A stretch of 64,000 bases of DNA from Rossellomorea aquimaris TF-12 (GTDB taxonomy: Bacteria; Bacillota; Bacilli; Bacillales; Bacillaceae_B), in contig NZ_LQXM01000024.1 in the NCBI RefSeq assembly GCF_001648555.1, positions 1 through 64,000 on the forward strand. Reading direction: 5' to 3'. Under the pieces are notes generated by a model. That model was not told the DNA's origin, did not search any database, and saw only the letters and a program-made list of their open reading frames with translations. The translations under genes were made by a program, and so were the position numbers. Of the stretch, positions 34,640-42,570 are shown one piece after another (position 1 is the first letter of the stretch; every line of letters starts with the position of its first letter).

Positions 34640-36086
34640 TCTTTTCATCCTTTCCAAAGGTCCGTCCCTCTATGGTTGCTTTGCGATCGATTTTTCCGCT
34701 TTTTGTGTAATGAAAGCAGGGTAATTTTATGATTTGTTTTGGGATTTTATAGGGGGATAATTTGGTTTCACAATAGCTTTTTATTTGTTGTAGGGTCAGT
34801 TCTTCCTTTTGTTTTTCCCATAGAATACTGCATACGACTTTTTCTCCCCAATAGGAATCTTTGAGGGGATACACGATGGATTGTAGAATGTTCGGATGAG
34901 TATCAAGAATTGCTTCTACTTCCTCTGGATACACCTTCAATCCTCCTGTTTTAATCATATTGCTTTCTCTTCCAACAATAAATACTTCTCCACTTTCATT
35001 TTGAAAGCCTATATCCCCGACTGTGGCTCCATAGCTAGTGAGGACCTTATTCGTTTCTTCCTCATGATCAATGTAGCCGGAGAACAGCATCGGGCTATCG
35101 ATAAATAACTTTCCTTCCTCGTTTTTATTTACTTCTTTCATATTTTCATCCAACACCTTGAGGCGTACAGTGGGAAATGGTTGATGACCACCCGCTTGTC
35201 CTACTTTGTACATGACAAAGCTTAGTTCAGAAGCTCCATAATATTCATATAGAGTAGCGTTAGGAAATATAGTAGCGGCCTTATCCTTCGATTGGTTTGA
35301 CCAGCCTGCTCCTGATATGATGATATTTCTCAAAGAGTCATTGGTTTTATTCATAGATATAAGTTCTTCCATCAATGCCTCCATCATTGTTGGTACACCT
35401 ACAAATGAATCGATACCTTCACTGCTTAAACGTTCTGCTACATGTTTTCTATGAAATTCTGAAACGTGAAGAGTTGCTCCAAGCTGGATAGCGTGTATGG
35501 CTGTAAATAGACTTAAGGAATGGCAAAGGGGGCCAGGTGAAATAATGGTGTTTTCATGTGACAGCTTAAATGCTTCCTCATATACTAAAAAGCTTTTCAT
35601 CCATGATTCATGAGTTCTTGTAAATCCCTTTGGCTTACCTGTAGACCCTGAAGTAAAGCCTACATAAAAATCTGTAAGAGAACTGAACTGATATGATTTT
35701 TCTTCATTATTTCCTTTCTTCAGGTCCTGAAGAGTTACAAACATAGGATCATCACAAAACCGATGAGAATTTGTTAATATAACGTCGGGTTTACCTATAT
35801 TACATGCATGATCAAATTCTTCATCAGTCCATTTGGGGTCAATGGGCATCGCCTCCCAACCTATTCTTACAATCGCAAGAAACAGAGAAAGAAAGGACGA
35901 AGGTTCCTTAATCAGAAGACCAATCCTTTTTTTGTTTGATCCTGTTAGATTTAGCAACGTATTCTGATGCTCTACCACCTGTTTATATAGAGAGTGATAG
36001 GTTAGGTTGCCTTCATCAGAAATAATTGCGAGCTTATCTGGTTGACGGAGCATATGCTCTCTTAAGGTGCTTCCTATTAGTTCCAC
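34632..36086 (-). CDS. yhfT: Acyl-CoA synthetase (AMP-binding, YhfT-like)
   Basis: 484 aa. Adenylation motifs FTSGSTGKPKGFTRTH, YEYYGASEL, GDIGFQNESGEVFIVGRESNMIKTGG and the C-terminal catalytic Lys in YTKSGKIDRK are present. The protein is shorter than long-chain ligases, as in YhfT. GTG start at 36086 preceded by AGAGGGG. It is the first gene of the ligase-thiolase-hydratase-hydratase-SDR operon and overlaps the thiolase start by 8 bp. The acid it activates is unknown. The recurrent 12-mer lies near its 3' end. Confidence 0.85.
   Translation of the reverse strand: MELIGSTLREHMLRQPDKLAIISDEGNLTYHSLYKQVVEHQNTLLNLTGSNKKRIGLLIKEPSSFLSLFLAIVRIGWEAMPIDPKWTDEEFDHACNIGKPDVILTNSHRFCDDPMFVTLQDLKKGNNEEKSYQFSSLTDFYVGFTSGSTGKPKGFTRTHESWMKSFLVYEEAFKLSHENTIISPGPLCHSLSLFTAIHAIQLGATLHVSEFHRKHVAERLSSEGIDSFVGVPTMMEALMEELISMNKTNDSLRNIIISGAGWSNQSKDKAATIFPNATLYEYYGASELSFVMYKVGQAGGHQPFPTVRLKVLDENMKEVNKNEEGKLFIDSPMLFSGYIDHEEETNKVLTSYGATVGDIGFQNESGEVFIVGRESNMIKTGGLKVYPEEVEAILDTHPNILQSIVYPLKDSYWGEKVVCSILWEKQKEELTLQQIKSYCETKLSPYKIPKQIIKLPCFHYTKSGKIDRKATIEGRTFGKDEKNE
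34658..34669 (+). repeat. AGGTCCGTCCCT 12-mer near the 3' end of yhfT
   Basis: An exact copy of the 12-mer within the last codons of the acyl-CoA synthetase gene (encoding part of an EGRTFG peptide). Confidence 0.7.
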
Positions 36087-36168
36087 AGTTTACATTCCCC
36101 TCTAATTCTATCATCAGAAAATTCCTTCTATTTATATGAAATCATATCCTTTTCAACCCTACAAGTTA

Positions 36169-36222
36169 AAAAAGCCCGATAGAATAGCGGTTACATGAAC
36201 CACTCTATTCTTATCGAGCTTT
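36169..36222 (-). terminator. Terminator of bioY
   Basis: A long stem (AAAGCTCGATAAGAATAG paired with CTATTCTATCGGGCTTT, mismatched at two places) followed by T-run on the minus strand. It separates bioY from the acyl-CoA operon. Confidence 0.85.
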
Positions 36223-36228
36223 CGGTTT

Positions 36229-36792
36229 TTATGCTGCTTTGTTTTCGTTTCTAAATTTAGCTACTGGTGCTGTTTTGTGTAATTGAAGAGCGATACTTCC
36301 TGCAACAACTGCTTTAATGGCATCTCCAGGAATATAAGCTAATGCTGGGACCGCTGCCTCAACCCAAGAGAGATCCATGACAATTGATAAGTATGTAATC
36401 CCACCTAAATAGACAATGACAATTCCACCTATCACATTAAATAAAATCATATTCCATAGCTTTAATTTGCCCTTATATCGATCTACAAGAAGTCCAATAA
36501 CAAATGCTGCAATTGGCCAGCTTAAAATGTATCCTCCACTAGGTCCAAATAGTACAGGGAGACCTCCACGTCCTCCTGCAAGAATGGGAGCACCCACTCC
36601 TACTAATAGGACAAACAAACCTAAACTCAATCCACCAAGTCTTGCACCTAATACGGCTCCAGCTAACATAACGCCAAACGTCTGCGCTGTGATTGGAACA
36701 GGTGTAAATGGCAAGGCAATAGGCGGTAGTATTCCTAATGCTGCTACAATCGCTGTAAACATTGAAACAAGAATCATTTCTTTTAATCTCAT
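36229..36792 (-). CDS. bioY: BioY, biotin ECF transporter S component
   Basis: A 187-aa membrane protein with six hydrophobic helices, the substrate-binding (S) subunit for biotin uptake. The conserved N-terminal PFTPVPITAQTFGVMLAGA, GGRGGLPVLFGPSGGY and the C-terminal PGDAIKA are BioY hallmarks. A BirA operator overlaps the promoter (36850-36878). AAGGGG lies upstream of the ATG. The shared EcfA/EcfA'/EcfT module must be encoded elsewhere. In B. subtilis the corresponding gene is yhfU, next to yhfT. Confidence 0.95.
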   Translation of the reverse strand: MRLKEMILVSMFTAIVAALGILPPIALPFTPVPITAQTFGVMLAGAVLGARLGGLSLGLFVLLVGVGAPILAGGRGGLPVLFGPSGGYILSWPIAAFVIGLLVDRYKGKLKLWNMILFNVIGGIVIVYLGGITYLSIVMDLSWVEAAVPALAYIPGDAIKAVVAGSIALQLHKTAPVAKFRNENKAA

Positions 36793-36826
36793 CCAAACAC
36801 ATCCCCTTAAATAATATACAATTCAA

Positions 36827-36855
36827 AATATATTATTTTTTCGAGCTAATGTCAA
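36827..36855 (-). promoter_or_regulatory. Sigma-A promoter of bioY
   Basis: On the minus strand TTGACA (-35, 36850-36855) and TATATT (-10, 36827-36832) with a 17-bp spacer. The -35 box lies inside the BirA operator. Confidence 0.8.
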
Positions 36856-36878
36856 CTTGTTTTTCGATTATGTTAACA
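36850..36878 (-). promoter_or_regulatory. BirA operator upstream of bioY
   Basis: On the minus strand TGTTAAC, a 15-bp spacer, then GTTGACA: the Gram-positive BirA palindrome with one mismatch. Its right half is the -35 box of bioY, so biotinyl-5'-AMP-bound BirA would occlude RNA polymerase. Confidence 0.85.
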
Positions 36879-36904
36879 TTAAAAATGAAGTACTTAAGAA
36901 TTAT

Positions 36905-37025
36905 ACCAATTGTTCACAATTTCACGGATAAACTTAGTTATTTAACGGATACCCTATAAAATCCTACGGGTAAAACATAATTTAAACGTATTATGCAGAC
37001 AATCCAACGGATAAATCAACTTTCA
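36905..37025. repeat. 20-21 bp phased intergenic array 4 (ACGGATAAA units)
   Basis: ACGG-type cores start at 36924, 36945, 36966, 36986 and 37007 (steps 21, 21, 20, 21), each usually followed by ATAA/TAAA. It sits immediately downstream of the terminator at 37027-37063 and upstream of the bioY promoter. Confidence 0.78.
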
Positions 37026-37026
37026 C

Positions 37027-37063
37027 AAAAAAATAGATGAATAGGTACTAAACCTATCCATCT
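37027..37063 (-). terminator. Terminator of the amino-acid ABC operon
   Basis: A 12-bp stem with one mismatch (AGATGGATAGGT/ACCTATTCATCT) and a T7 tract on the minus strand. Confidence 0.85.
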
Positions 37064-37072
37064 AAATAATTA

Positions 37073-37807
37073 TTATTGTATTAAATTCAAGAACTGACGC
37101 GTTCTTTCTTCTTTAGGAGCTTCGAACACTTCTTGAGGACTACCTTCTTCGACAATATAGCCACCATCCATGAAAATGACTTTATCGGCAGCTTCTTTGG
37201 CAAATCTCATTTCATGTGTCACAACAACCATGGTCATGCCTTCTTCTGCCAGGTCCTTCATAACCTTTAACACTTCTCCAACTAGTTCTGGATCAAGTGC
37301 TGATGTTGGTTCATCAAAAAGCATGACTTCAGGTTCAATGGCTAGAGCCCTTGCAATCCCTACCCTTTGTTGCTGACCACCTGATAACTGAAATGGGTAA
37401 TAGTCTATTTTATCACCTAGACCCACTTTCTCTAACAACTTTACGGCTTTTTCTCTCATCTCTGTTTTATTCCGTTTTTGAACTGTTGTAGGACCTTCCA
37501 TGACATTTTCAAGAGCGGTCATATGAGGAAATAGGTTATAGTTTTGGAAAACCATCCCTGTACGCCTTCTCAATTTTAAGAGCTCTTGCTTTGATACTTT
37601 ATTGTTGAAATGAACACTTTCCTCACCAATTGATACAATACCTTCATTGGGGATCTCTAAAGCGTTTAAACAGCGTAAAAAAGTTGTTTTTCCTGAACCT
37701 GAAGGACCAATTAATACAATAACCTGCCCCTTCTTAACCTCTACATCCATTCCCTTAAGTACTTCTAAATCATCAAACTTTTTTCTTAATCCTTTTATGG
37801 AAATCAT
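37073..37807 (-). CDS. Polar amino-acid ABC importer ATP-binding protein
   Basis: 244 aa. Walker [10 protein letters not shown], signature [15 protein letters not shown], Walker [13 protein letters not shown], and the switch His in THEMRFA mark the GlnQ/TcyC family. The ATG at 37807 is preferred because AAAGGAGCG lies nine bases upstream; the frame extends nine codons further and would overlap the permease gene. It is the last gene of a binding-protein/permease/ATPase operon. Substrate not determined; cystine or another polar amino acid is plausible. Confidence 0.88.
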   Translation of the reverse strand: MISIKGLRKKFDDLEVLKGMDVEVKKGQVIVLIGPSGSGKTTFLRCLNALEIPNEGIVSIGEESVHFNNKVSKQELLKLRRRTGMVFQNYNLFPHMTALENVMEGPTTVQKRNKTEMREKAVKLLEKVGLGDKIDYYPFQLSGGQQQRVGIARALAIEPEVMLFDEPTSALDPELVGEVLKVMKDLAEEGMTMVVVTHEMRFAKEAADKVIFMDGGYIVEEGSPQEVFEAPKEERTRQFLNLIQ

Positions 37808-37823
37808 TGTGCGCGCTCCTTTG

Positions 37824-38528
37824 CTATTTAGCAATGTATCGATCTAACCTGGACTCTATCCGTCCTTGTATGAGGGATAGAACAAAACATATGATCCAAT
37901 ATAAGAGTGCCGCTTCCATATACATGAGTAAGAATTCATAGTTGGTAGCAGCAATTTCCTGGGCTCTTCTAAACATTTCTGTTACAAAAATTAAGGAAGC
38001 CAGGGATGTATCCTTCACTAAACTAATGAAAGAGTTTGAAAGTGGAGGAATAGACACTCTTGCTGCTTGAGGTAATATAATTCTCTTTAAGGCTTGAGAA
38101 TAGTTCATCCCAATGGAATAACCTGCTTCCCATTGACCTTTTGGAATCGATTGAATGGCTGCTCTTACAATCTCAGAAGAATATGCACCCATGTTCAATG
38201 AAAACGCAATAACAGCAGATGGAAATGGCTCAAACTTCAACCACTCTATCCCTAATGAACCTAATCCATAAAACACGATAAATAATTGCACTAGTAAAGG
38301 CGTCCCTCTAATGGCAGAAACGTAGACTCTCGAAATACCTCTTAATATTTTAATGCTTGATAATCTGGCCAATGCAGTAAAAACGGCTAGGATCAATCCT
38401 AAAGTAAATGATATGAGCGTTAGAGGGATAGAATAATACAAAGCTCCCTTCACCATTGGAAGCAGGGAGCTTTGTAAAATATCAAACATCGCTTCAGGAT
38501 CTTGAAAGATACTACTTAGGAGATACAT
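37824..38528 (-). CDS. Polar amino-acid ABC importer permease
   Basis: A 234-aa HisM/GlnP-type permease with about five helices and the EAA loop ([22 protein letters not shown]) that docks on the ATPase. A single permease gene implies a homodimer. It overlaps the end of the binding-protein gene by 17 bp, so the two are translationally coupled. Confidence 0.88.
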   Translation of the reverse strand: MYLLSSIFQDPEAMFDILQSSLLPMVKGALYYSIPLTLISFTLGLILAVFTALARLSSIKILRGISRVYVSAIRGTPLLVQLFIVFYGLGSLGIEWLKFEPFPSAVIAFSLNMGAYSSEIVRAAIQSIPKGQWEAGYSIGMNYSQALKRIILPQAARVSIPPLSNSFISLVKDTSLASLIFVTEMFRRAQEIAATNYEFLLMYMEAALLYWIICFVLSLIQGRIESRLDRYIAK

Positions 38529-39324
38529 TTTCTCCGAACCATTTCATTGAAATCTCTTCATAAGTACCGTCTTCCATCATTTCCTCTAACGCTTTATTTA
38601 CTTCTTCTACTAACTTATCGTTGCCTTTACGGAACATTAATCCACTTTGACCTGCATCTTCAGCTTCAGCAGCAATCTTGATGTTGGCATTCTTTTGTTT
38701 CTTTAAATAGTCCAGAATTGAAATTTTATCGTTTACAGTAACATCTACACGGCCTTGTTCAAGTAACTGGATTGATTGAGCTAATCCATCAACACCTTGA
38801 ATTTCTGCACCATTTTCTTCAGCAATATCGCGATAGTTACTTGTTAAAGATTGAGCCGATTTTAATCCTTTAATGTCTTCAAAGGTTTTAACATCATTGT
38901 TGTCTTTTGATACAACAACAACTGCACTTGATTCAATATATGGTTTTGAAAAATCATATTTTTCTTGTCGATCTTCACGGATACCAACCTGGTTTGCAAT
39001 CATGTCAAATCGCTTTGAATTTAACCCTTCAAACATTGCATCCCATTGAGTTTCTTGGAACTTCGCTTCTACTCCAAGGCGTTTTGCTACTTCACGGGCA
39101 ATCTCAACATCAAAGCCTGTTAGCTCACCAGACTCATCATGAAATGTGAAAGGAGGGTACGTACCTTCTGTTCCTACTAGAAGTTCTCCGTCTTCCTTCA
39201 CTTTATCGTATAGAGATGTTTTGGCATCTCCACCTGACTCTTCTTTATCTTTAGATTGTCCACATGCCGCCAGAACCATAGACAGTGCCAGGAGCATAAC
39301 AATTGATAATTTCCACTTCTTCAT
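38512..39324 (-). CDS. Amino-acid ABC importer substrate-binding lipoprotein
   Basis: 270 aa. Lipoprotein signal peptide with lipobox LAAC ([13 protein letters not shown]), then the SBP family-3 pattern: [63 protein letters not shown] and the TVNDK hinge region. The ATG at 39324 is preferred over an upstream GTG on grounds of GGGGG spacing and signal-peptide shape. It is the first gene of the operon, behind a near-consensus promoter. Specificity is not determinable from sequence alone. Confidence 0.88.
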   Translation of the reverse strand: MKKWKLSIVMLLALSMVLAACGQSKDKEESGGDAKTSLYDKVKEDGELLVGTEGTYPPFTFHDESGELTGFDVEIAREVAKRLGVEAKFQETQWDAMFEGLNSKRFDMIANQVGIREDRQEKYDFSKPYIESSAVVVVSKDNNDVKTFEDIKGLKSAQSLTSNYRDIAEENGAEIQGVDGLAQSIQLLEQGRVDVTVNDKISILDYLKKQKNANIKIAAEAEDAGQSGLMFRKGNDKLVEEVNKALEEMMEDGTYEEISMKWFGENVSPK

Positions 39325-39372
39325 TTTTAAAACCCCCACTATTCTTATCGGAATTGTTTTGTTACGATTGTC

Positions 39373-39401
39373 ATCATATAATCATAAACATGAAATGTCA
39401 A
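39373..39401 (-). promoter_or_regulatory. Sigma-A promoter of the amino-acid ABC operon
   Basis: On the minus strand, TTGACA (39396-39401), a 17-bp spacer and TATGAT (39373-39378), about 50 bp upstream of the binding-protein start. Confidence 0.8.
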
Positions 39402-39530
39402 CGGAAATGTTTTAAATTCGAGACAAATATTTTTATACGCCTAAAACCTTCCCTTAGTTCCCTCCAACACTGTTAATTAAATGAAATTACGATAAAATAA
39501 ATCTATAAAAATAAGATGGAGGTTTTTCAT

Positions 39531-40145
39531 TTGAAAATAGCCTTATTTGGTGGCACTGGCAGAGTAGGCTCAATTGTACACTCTAACGCACAATTCACTC
39601 ATGAAGTGATTCGGCTCACAAGACAACCTATCAATCATGGGCGGATAGATAAAGGATTAGATATTGTTGGAAATGTTTTAAACAAAGAGGATATTTTTCA
39701 TACCTTAAAAGGCTGCGATGCGGTCATTAGTTGTTTGAATACAGATAAAAACGATGTATTGTCTAGAAGCATGCCCCTCATTCTTGAAGGGATGAGAACG
39801 CATAATATAAAGCGTATCATCACATGTGGGACGGCAGGAATCTTAGATGCCCGTAAGGATTCAAATCAGTATCGTTTTCAAACGAATGAATCTAAGAGGC
39901 GAAGTACCACTGCTGCTGAGGATCATTTAAGAGCTTACCTCATGCTCGAAGCCTCTAAACTCGATTGGACCATCGTTTGTCCTACCTACCTTCCTGAAGG
40001 TGAACGACTTGGACATTTTCGAACGGAGAAAAATGTATTACCCGATGGAGGAAAAAGTATATCTATTTTCGATACTGGAGATTTTATTTTAAATCAGCTT
40101 GAGGATCGTCATTATTTGAGGAGTAGAGTGGGGATTTGTTATTAA
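39531..40145 (+). CDS. NAD(P)-binding atypical SDR (NmrA-like) protein
   Basis: 204 aa. N-terminal nucleotide motif IALFGGTGRVGSIV (GxxGxxG), then CDAVISCLNTD and an atypical-SDR C-terminal part (LDWTIVCPTYLPEG). No YxxxK motif is apparent. The start is the TTG at 39531, eight bases after GGAGG; the upstream ATG is part of the ribosome site. It stands alone, convergent with bmrD. Enzymatic activity is not established; it may be a flavin or quinone reductase-like protein. Confidence 0.75.
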   Translation: MKIALFGGTGRVGSIVHSNAQFTHEVIRLTRQPINHGRIDKGLDIVGNVLNKEDIFHTLKGCDAVISCLNTDKNDVLSRSMPLILEGMRTHNIKRIITCGTAGILDARKDSNQYRFQTNESKRRSTTAAEDHLRAYLMLEASKLDWTIVCPTYLPEGERLGHFRTEKNVLPDGGKSISIFDTGDFILNQLEDRHYLRSRVGICY

Positions 40146-40334
40146 AGTACATCGCTGATATTTAACTTATTATAGGAAATTCTCTTCCTTCTCTAGTTCA
40201 TTGTTTTTCTGTTAGAGTAGCGCAGATTTACTTATATTTCATGAAAAAAGCCTCTTTTTATCTTATAAATGGTCTTACTTCTTTGAATGCAGAAGCAAAC
40301 AATCAAGATTTCATGCAAACATTTCATGATATAG

Positions 40335-40510
40335 AGAGGATATTATCAACTTTAAAACTTTTATTTTTAACTTTTTACATTTTATTTTCAACTTCCGAAG
40401 TTTTATTATCAACTTTATAAAGTGGTGGATATTTTTTATCAATAAAATTGTTTTATCCTCTATTTTCATTGATAATGATCAACTATTTGAATTTTTTATC
40501 AACATACACT
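40335..40510. repeat. 20-21 bp phased intergenic array 5 (TTATCAACTTT units)
   Basis: This occupies most of the 400-bp gap between the SDR gene and bmrD. TATCAAC-like cores have their C (or T) at 40347, 40368, 40389 and 40410, an exact 21-bp step; after a gap, further TATCA cores lie at 40440, 40457, 40480 and 40500. The region is about 80% A+T. The right end abuts the bmrD terminator. Nothing is seen in the remaining 40146-40334 except AT-rich sequence. Confidence 0.75.
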
Positions 40511-40516
40511 ATGAAA

Positions 40517-40541
40517 AGAGCATCCGGTTCCCCGGATGCTC
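40517..40541 (-). terminator. Terminator of the bmrCD operon
   Basis: AGAGCATCCGG/CCGGATGCTCT stem with a 3-base loop, followed by TTTT on the minus strand. Confidence 0.85.
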
Positions 40542-40551
40542 TCTCTTTCTT

Positions 40552-42570
40552 TTACCCTGCCATATCACTCTTCGTTCCTTGCTGAAGCTGATACATTTGA
40601 TAGTAACGACCCTTCAGCAGCATCAGTTCATCGTGGTTTCCTTGTTCTACAATTTCTCCACGATCAAGGACAAGAATTTTATCTGCATTCTTAATCGTGG
40701 ATAGGCGATGGGCGATAATAAAGGTAGTTCTTCCCTTCTTTAACACCTCCATGGCCTCTTGAATTATCGATTCAGTCTCAGTATCAATACTGGATGTGGC
40801 TTCATCTAAAATCAAAATGGCTGGATTAAAGGCAAGGGCACGAGCAAAGGATATTAATTGACGCTGCCCGGAGGAAAGGGTGCTTCCCTTTTCTATTACA
40901 GGCTCGTCATAGCCTTTTTCAAGATTTTTAAATACTTTTTCCGCACCAACCGCTTTTAACGCCTCTTCTACCTGCTCTCTAGATATCCGTGGATCGTCTA
41001 AGCTCACATTTGATGCAATCGTTCCTGTAAATAAATAGGGATCCTGTAATACGATGCCCATATGATCACGGATTGTTTGGTAAGGAATATCCGTAATATC
41101 CTGACCATCAATCTTAATTGACCCTTCATTGCTATCGTAGAAACGGAATAATAAATTCATAATCGAACTCTTTCCTGATCCAGTATGACCGACTAGGGCT
41201 ACTGTTTCCCCTTTGTTAGCTGTAAACGTAATATCTTTTAATACATATTCATTCTCTTTGTATCCAAAGAATACATGTTCAAAGCGGACATTGCCTTCAT
41301 AACGGTTCATTCTGTTGTCTTCAACAGCTGTCCCACCTTCATCTAACAATTGGAAGACACGTTCCCCTGCAACCAGTGCCTGTTCAAGGTTAGCAAGCTG
41401 GTTGACAATCCCTGTTACGGGCTGGAATAATCGGTTAATATAATCAACAAATGCATATAGTACACCCAGAGTGACAACAGATCCAACTCCTATAGATGCT
41501 CCTCCGAAATACCATATAAATGCTACAAAGGTAATATTCCTTAAAACCCCTACCAGGTTATGAGATGTCATGGAGTTTAGGCTTAGAAGTTTGTTTTGGT
41601 ATTTATAGTGGGTATGATTAAGCTCTTCAAACTCTTCACTTGTTTTCTTCTCCCTGCTGAAGGATTGGATAATATTCATTCCTTGGATTGACTCATTGAT
41701 CATGGCGTTTATATCGCTTACCTTCGAACGAATAATATGATTATATTTTGAAGCATAGATGCGATATAAGTACGTCCAGACTACCAATATCGGAATCAAT
41801 ATTAAACAAAGAGCAGCTAATTTGGCATCTAATATGAATAATGCAATATAAATACCAAAAATATAAATCGTACTCGTAAAGAATGTTGATAATACGGTTA
41901 CGTACAGCTCTCTTATTGCTTCTGTGTCGTTGGTGATTCTTGCTACCACTTTCCCGGCAGGAAGGTTATCAAAATAACGAATAGGTAATTTTTGAATATG
42001 TTGAAAAATATCGTTTCTCATACGCTGGATGACTCGATTTGCAGCTTTTTGCAAATAGAAGCCCTGACCATATTGGAAAAAAGAAGCGATGACAAGTAAT
42101 CCAAAGTAGAATGCAATCAGCTTAATAATCTTTGGTATTTCCGGATTATAAAAATCCAACAGTTCATTACCCGTTAATTTTTGAGCTGAATACGTCGCTG
42201 TTTCTTCTCCTTTTTTTATGGTTAATTCACCTGAAGAAACCGTGCGTTCACCGTCAAAAGATATATCACTTCCTACGAAGTAAAATTCTCTTCCCACTTG
42301 AAGAACTCTTACTTCACTACCTTTTTCCTCCCCACTAGTAAAATACTGTTCTCTTTTGTACGTATTGCCTTTATATGAAACCGTATCAGGTCCCTGACTT
42401 GTTTCGTACCAGGTTGATTCAATTCCCAAAATGTGATCATCAATCATCTTCTTTGCAATAAAAGGACCAGCTAACTCTGCTGCTACTGATACTGTGAGCA
42501 TCAATAAAGCAGCAATAATAAATTTTTTGTATAAAAGGGCATAATCGACTAATTTTCTTCCGACTTTCAT
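40552..42570 (-). CDS. bmrD: BmrD-like heterodimeric ABC multidrug exporter subunit (YheH)
   Basis: A 672-aa half-transporter (B. subtilis BmrD is 673 aa). Six-helix transmembrane domain with a large extracellular insertion between helices 1 and 2 (about residues 45-145), a feature of BmrD. The nucleotide-binding domain has Walker A GHTGSGKSS, signature LSSGQRQLISFARAL and Walker B ILILDEATSSID with the catalytic Glu present. It carries the active ATP site of the pair. It overlaps bmrC by 4 bp. Confidence 0.92.
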   Translation of the reverse strand: MKVGRKLVDYALLYKKFIIAALLMLTVSVAAELAGPFIAKKMIDDHILGIESTWYETSQGPDTVSYKGNTYKREQYFTSGEEKGSEVRVLQVGREFYFVGSDISFDGERTVSSGELTIKKGEETATYSAQKLTGNELLDFYNPEIPKIIKLIAFYFGLLVIASFFQYGQGFYLQKAANRVIQRMRNDIFQHIQKLPIRYFDNLPAGKVVARITNDTEAIRELYVTVLSTFFTSTIYIFGIYIALFILDAKLAALCLILIPILVVWTYLYRIYASKYNHIIRSKVSDINAMINESIQGMNIIQSFSREKKTSEEFEELNHTHYKYQNKLLSLNSMTSHNLVGVLRNITFVAFIWYFGGASIGVGSVVTLGVLYAFVDYINRLFQPVTGIVNQLANLEQALVAGERVFQLLDEGGTAVEDNRMNRYEGNVRFEHVFFGYKENEYVLKDITFTANKGETVALVGHTGSGKSSIMNLLFRFYDSNEGSIKIDGQDITDIPYQTIRDHMGIVLQDPYLFTGTIASNVSLDDPRISREQVEEALKAVGAEKVFKNLEKGYDEPVIEKGSTLSSGQRQLISFARALAFNPAILILDEATSSIDTETESIIQEAMEVLKKGRTTFIIAHRLSTIKNADKILVLDRGEIVEQGNHDELMLLKGRYYQMYQLQQGTKSDMAG

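Noticed and set aside
39340..39360. CymR box upstream of the amino-acid ABC operon
   Set aside because: Only an ATTCC half and a weak GAAT return are present; insufficient for a cysteine-regulon claim.
2218..40510. CRISPR interpretation of the 20-21 bp arrays
   Set aside because: The units are too short and degenerate, there are no unique spacers of 30-40 bp, and no cas genes are in the window.
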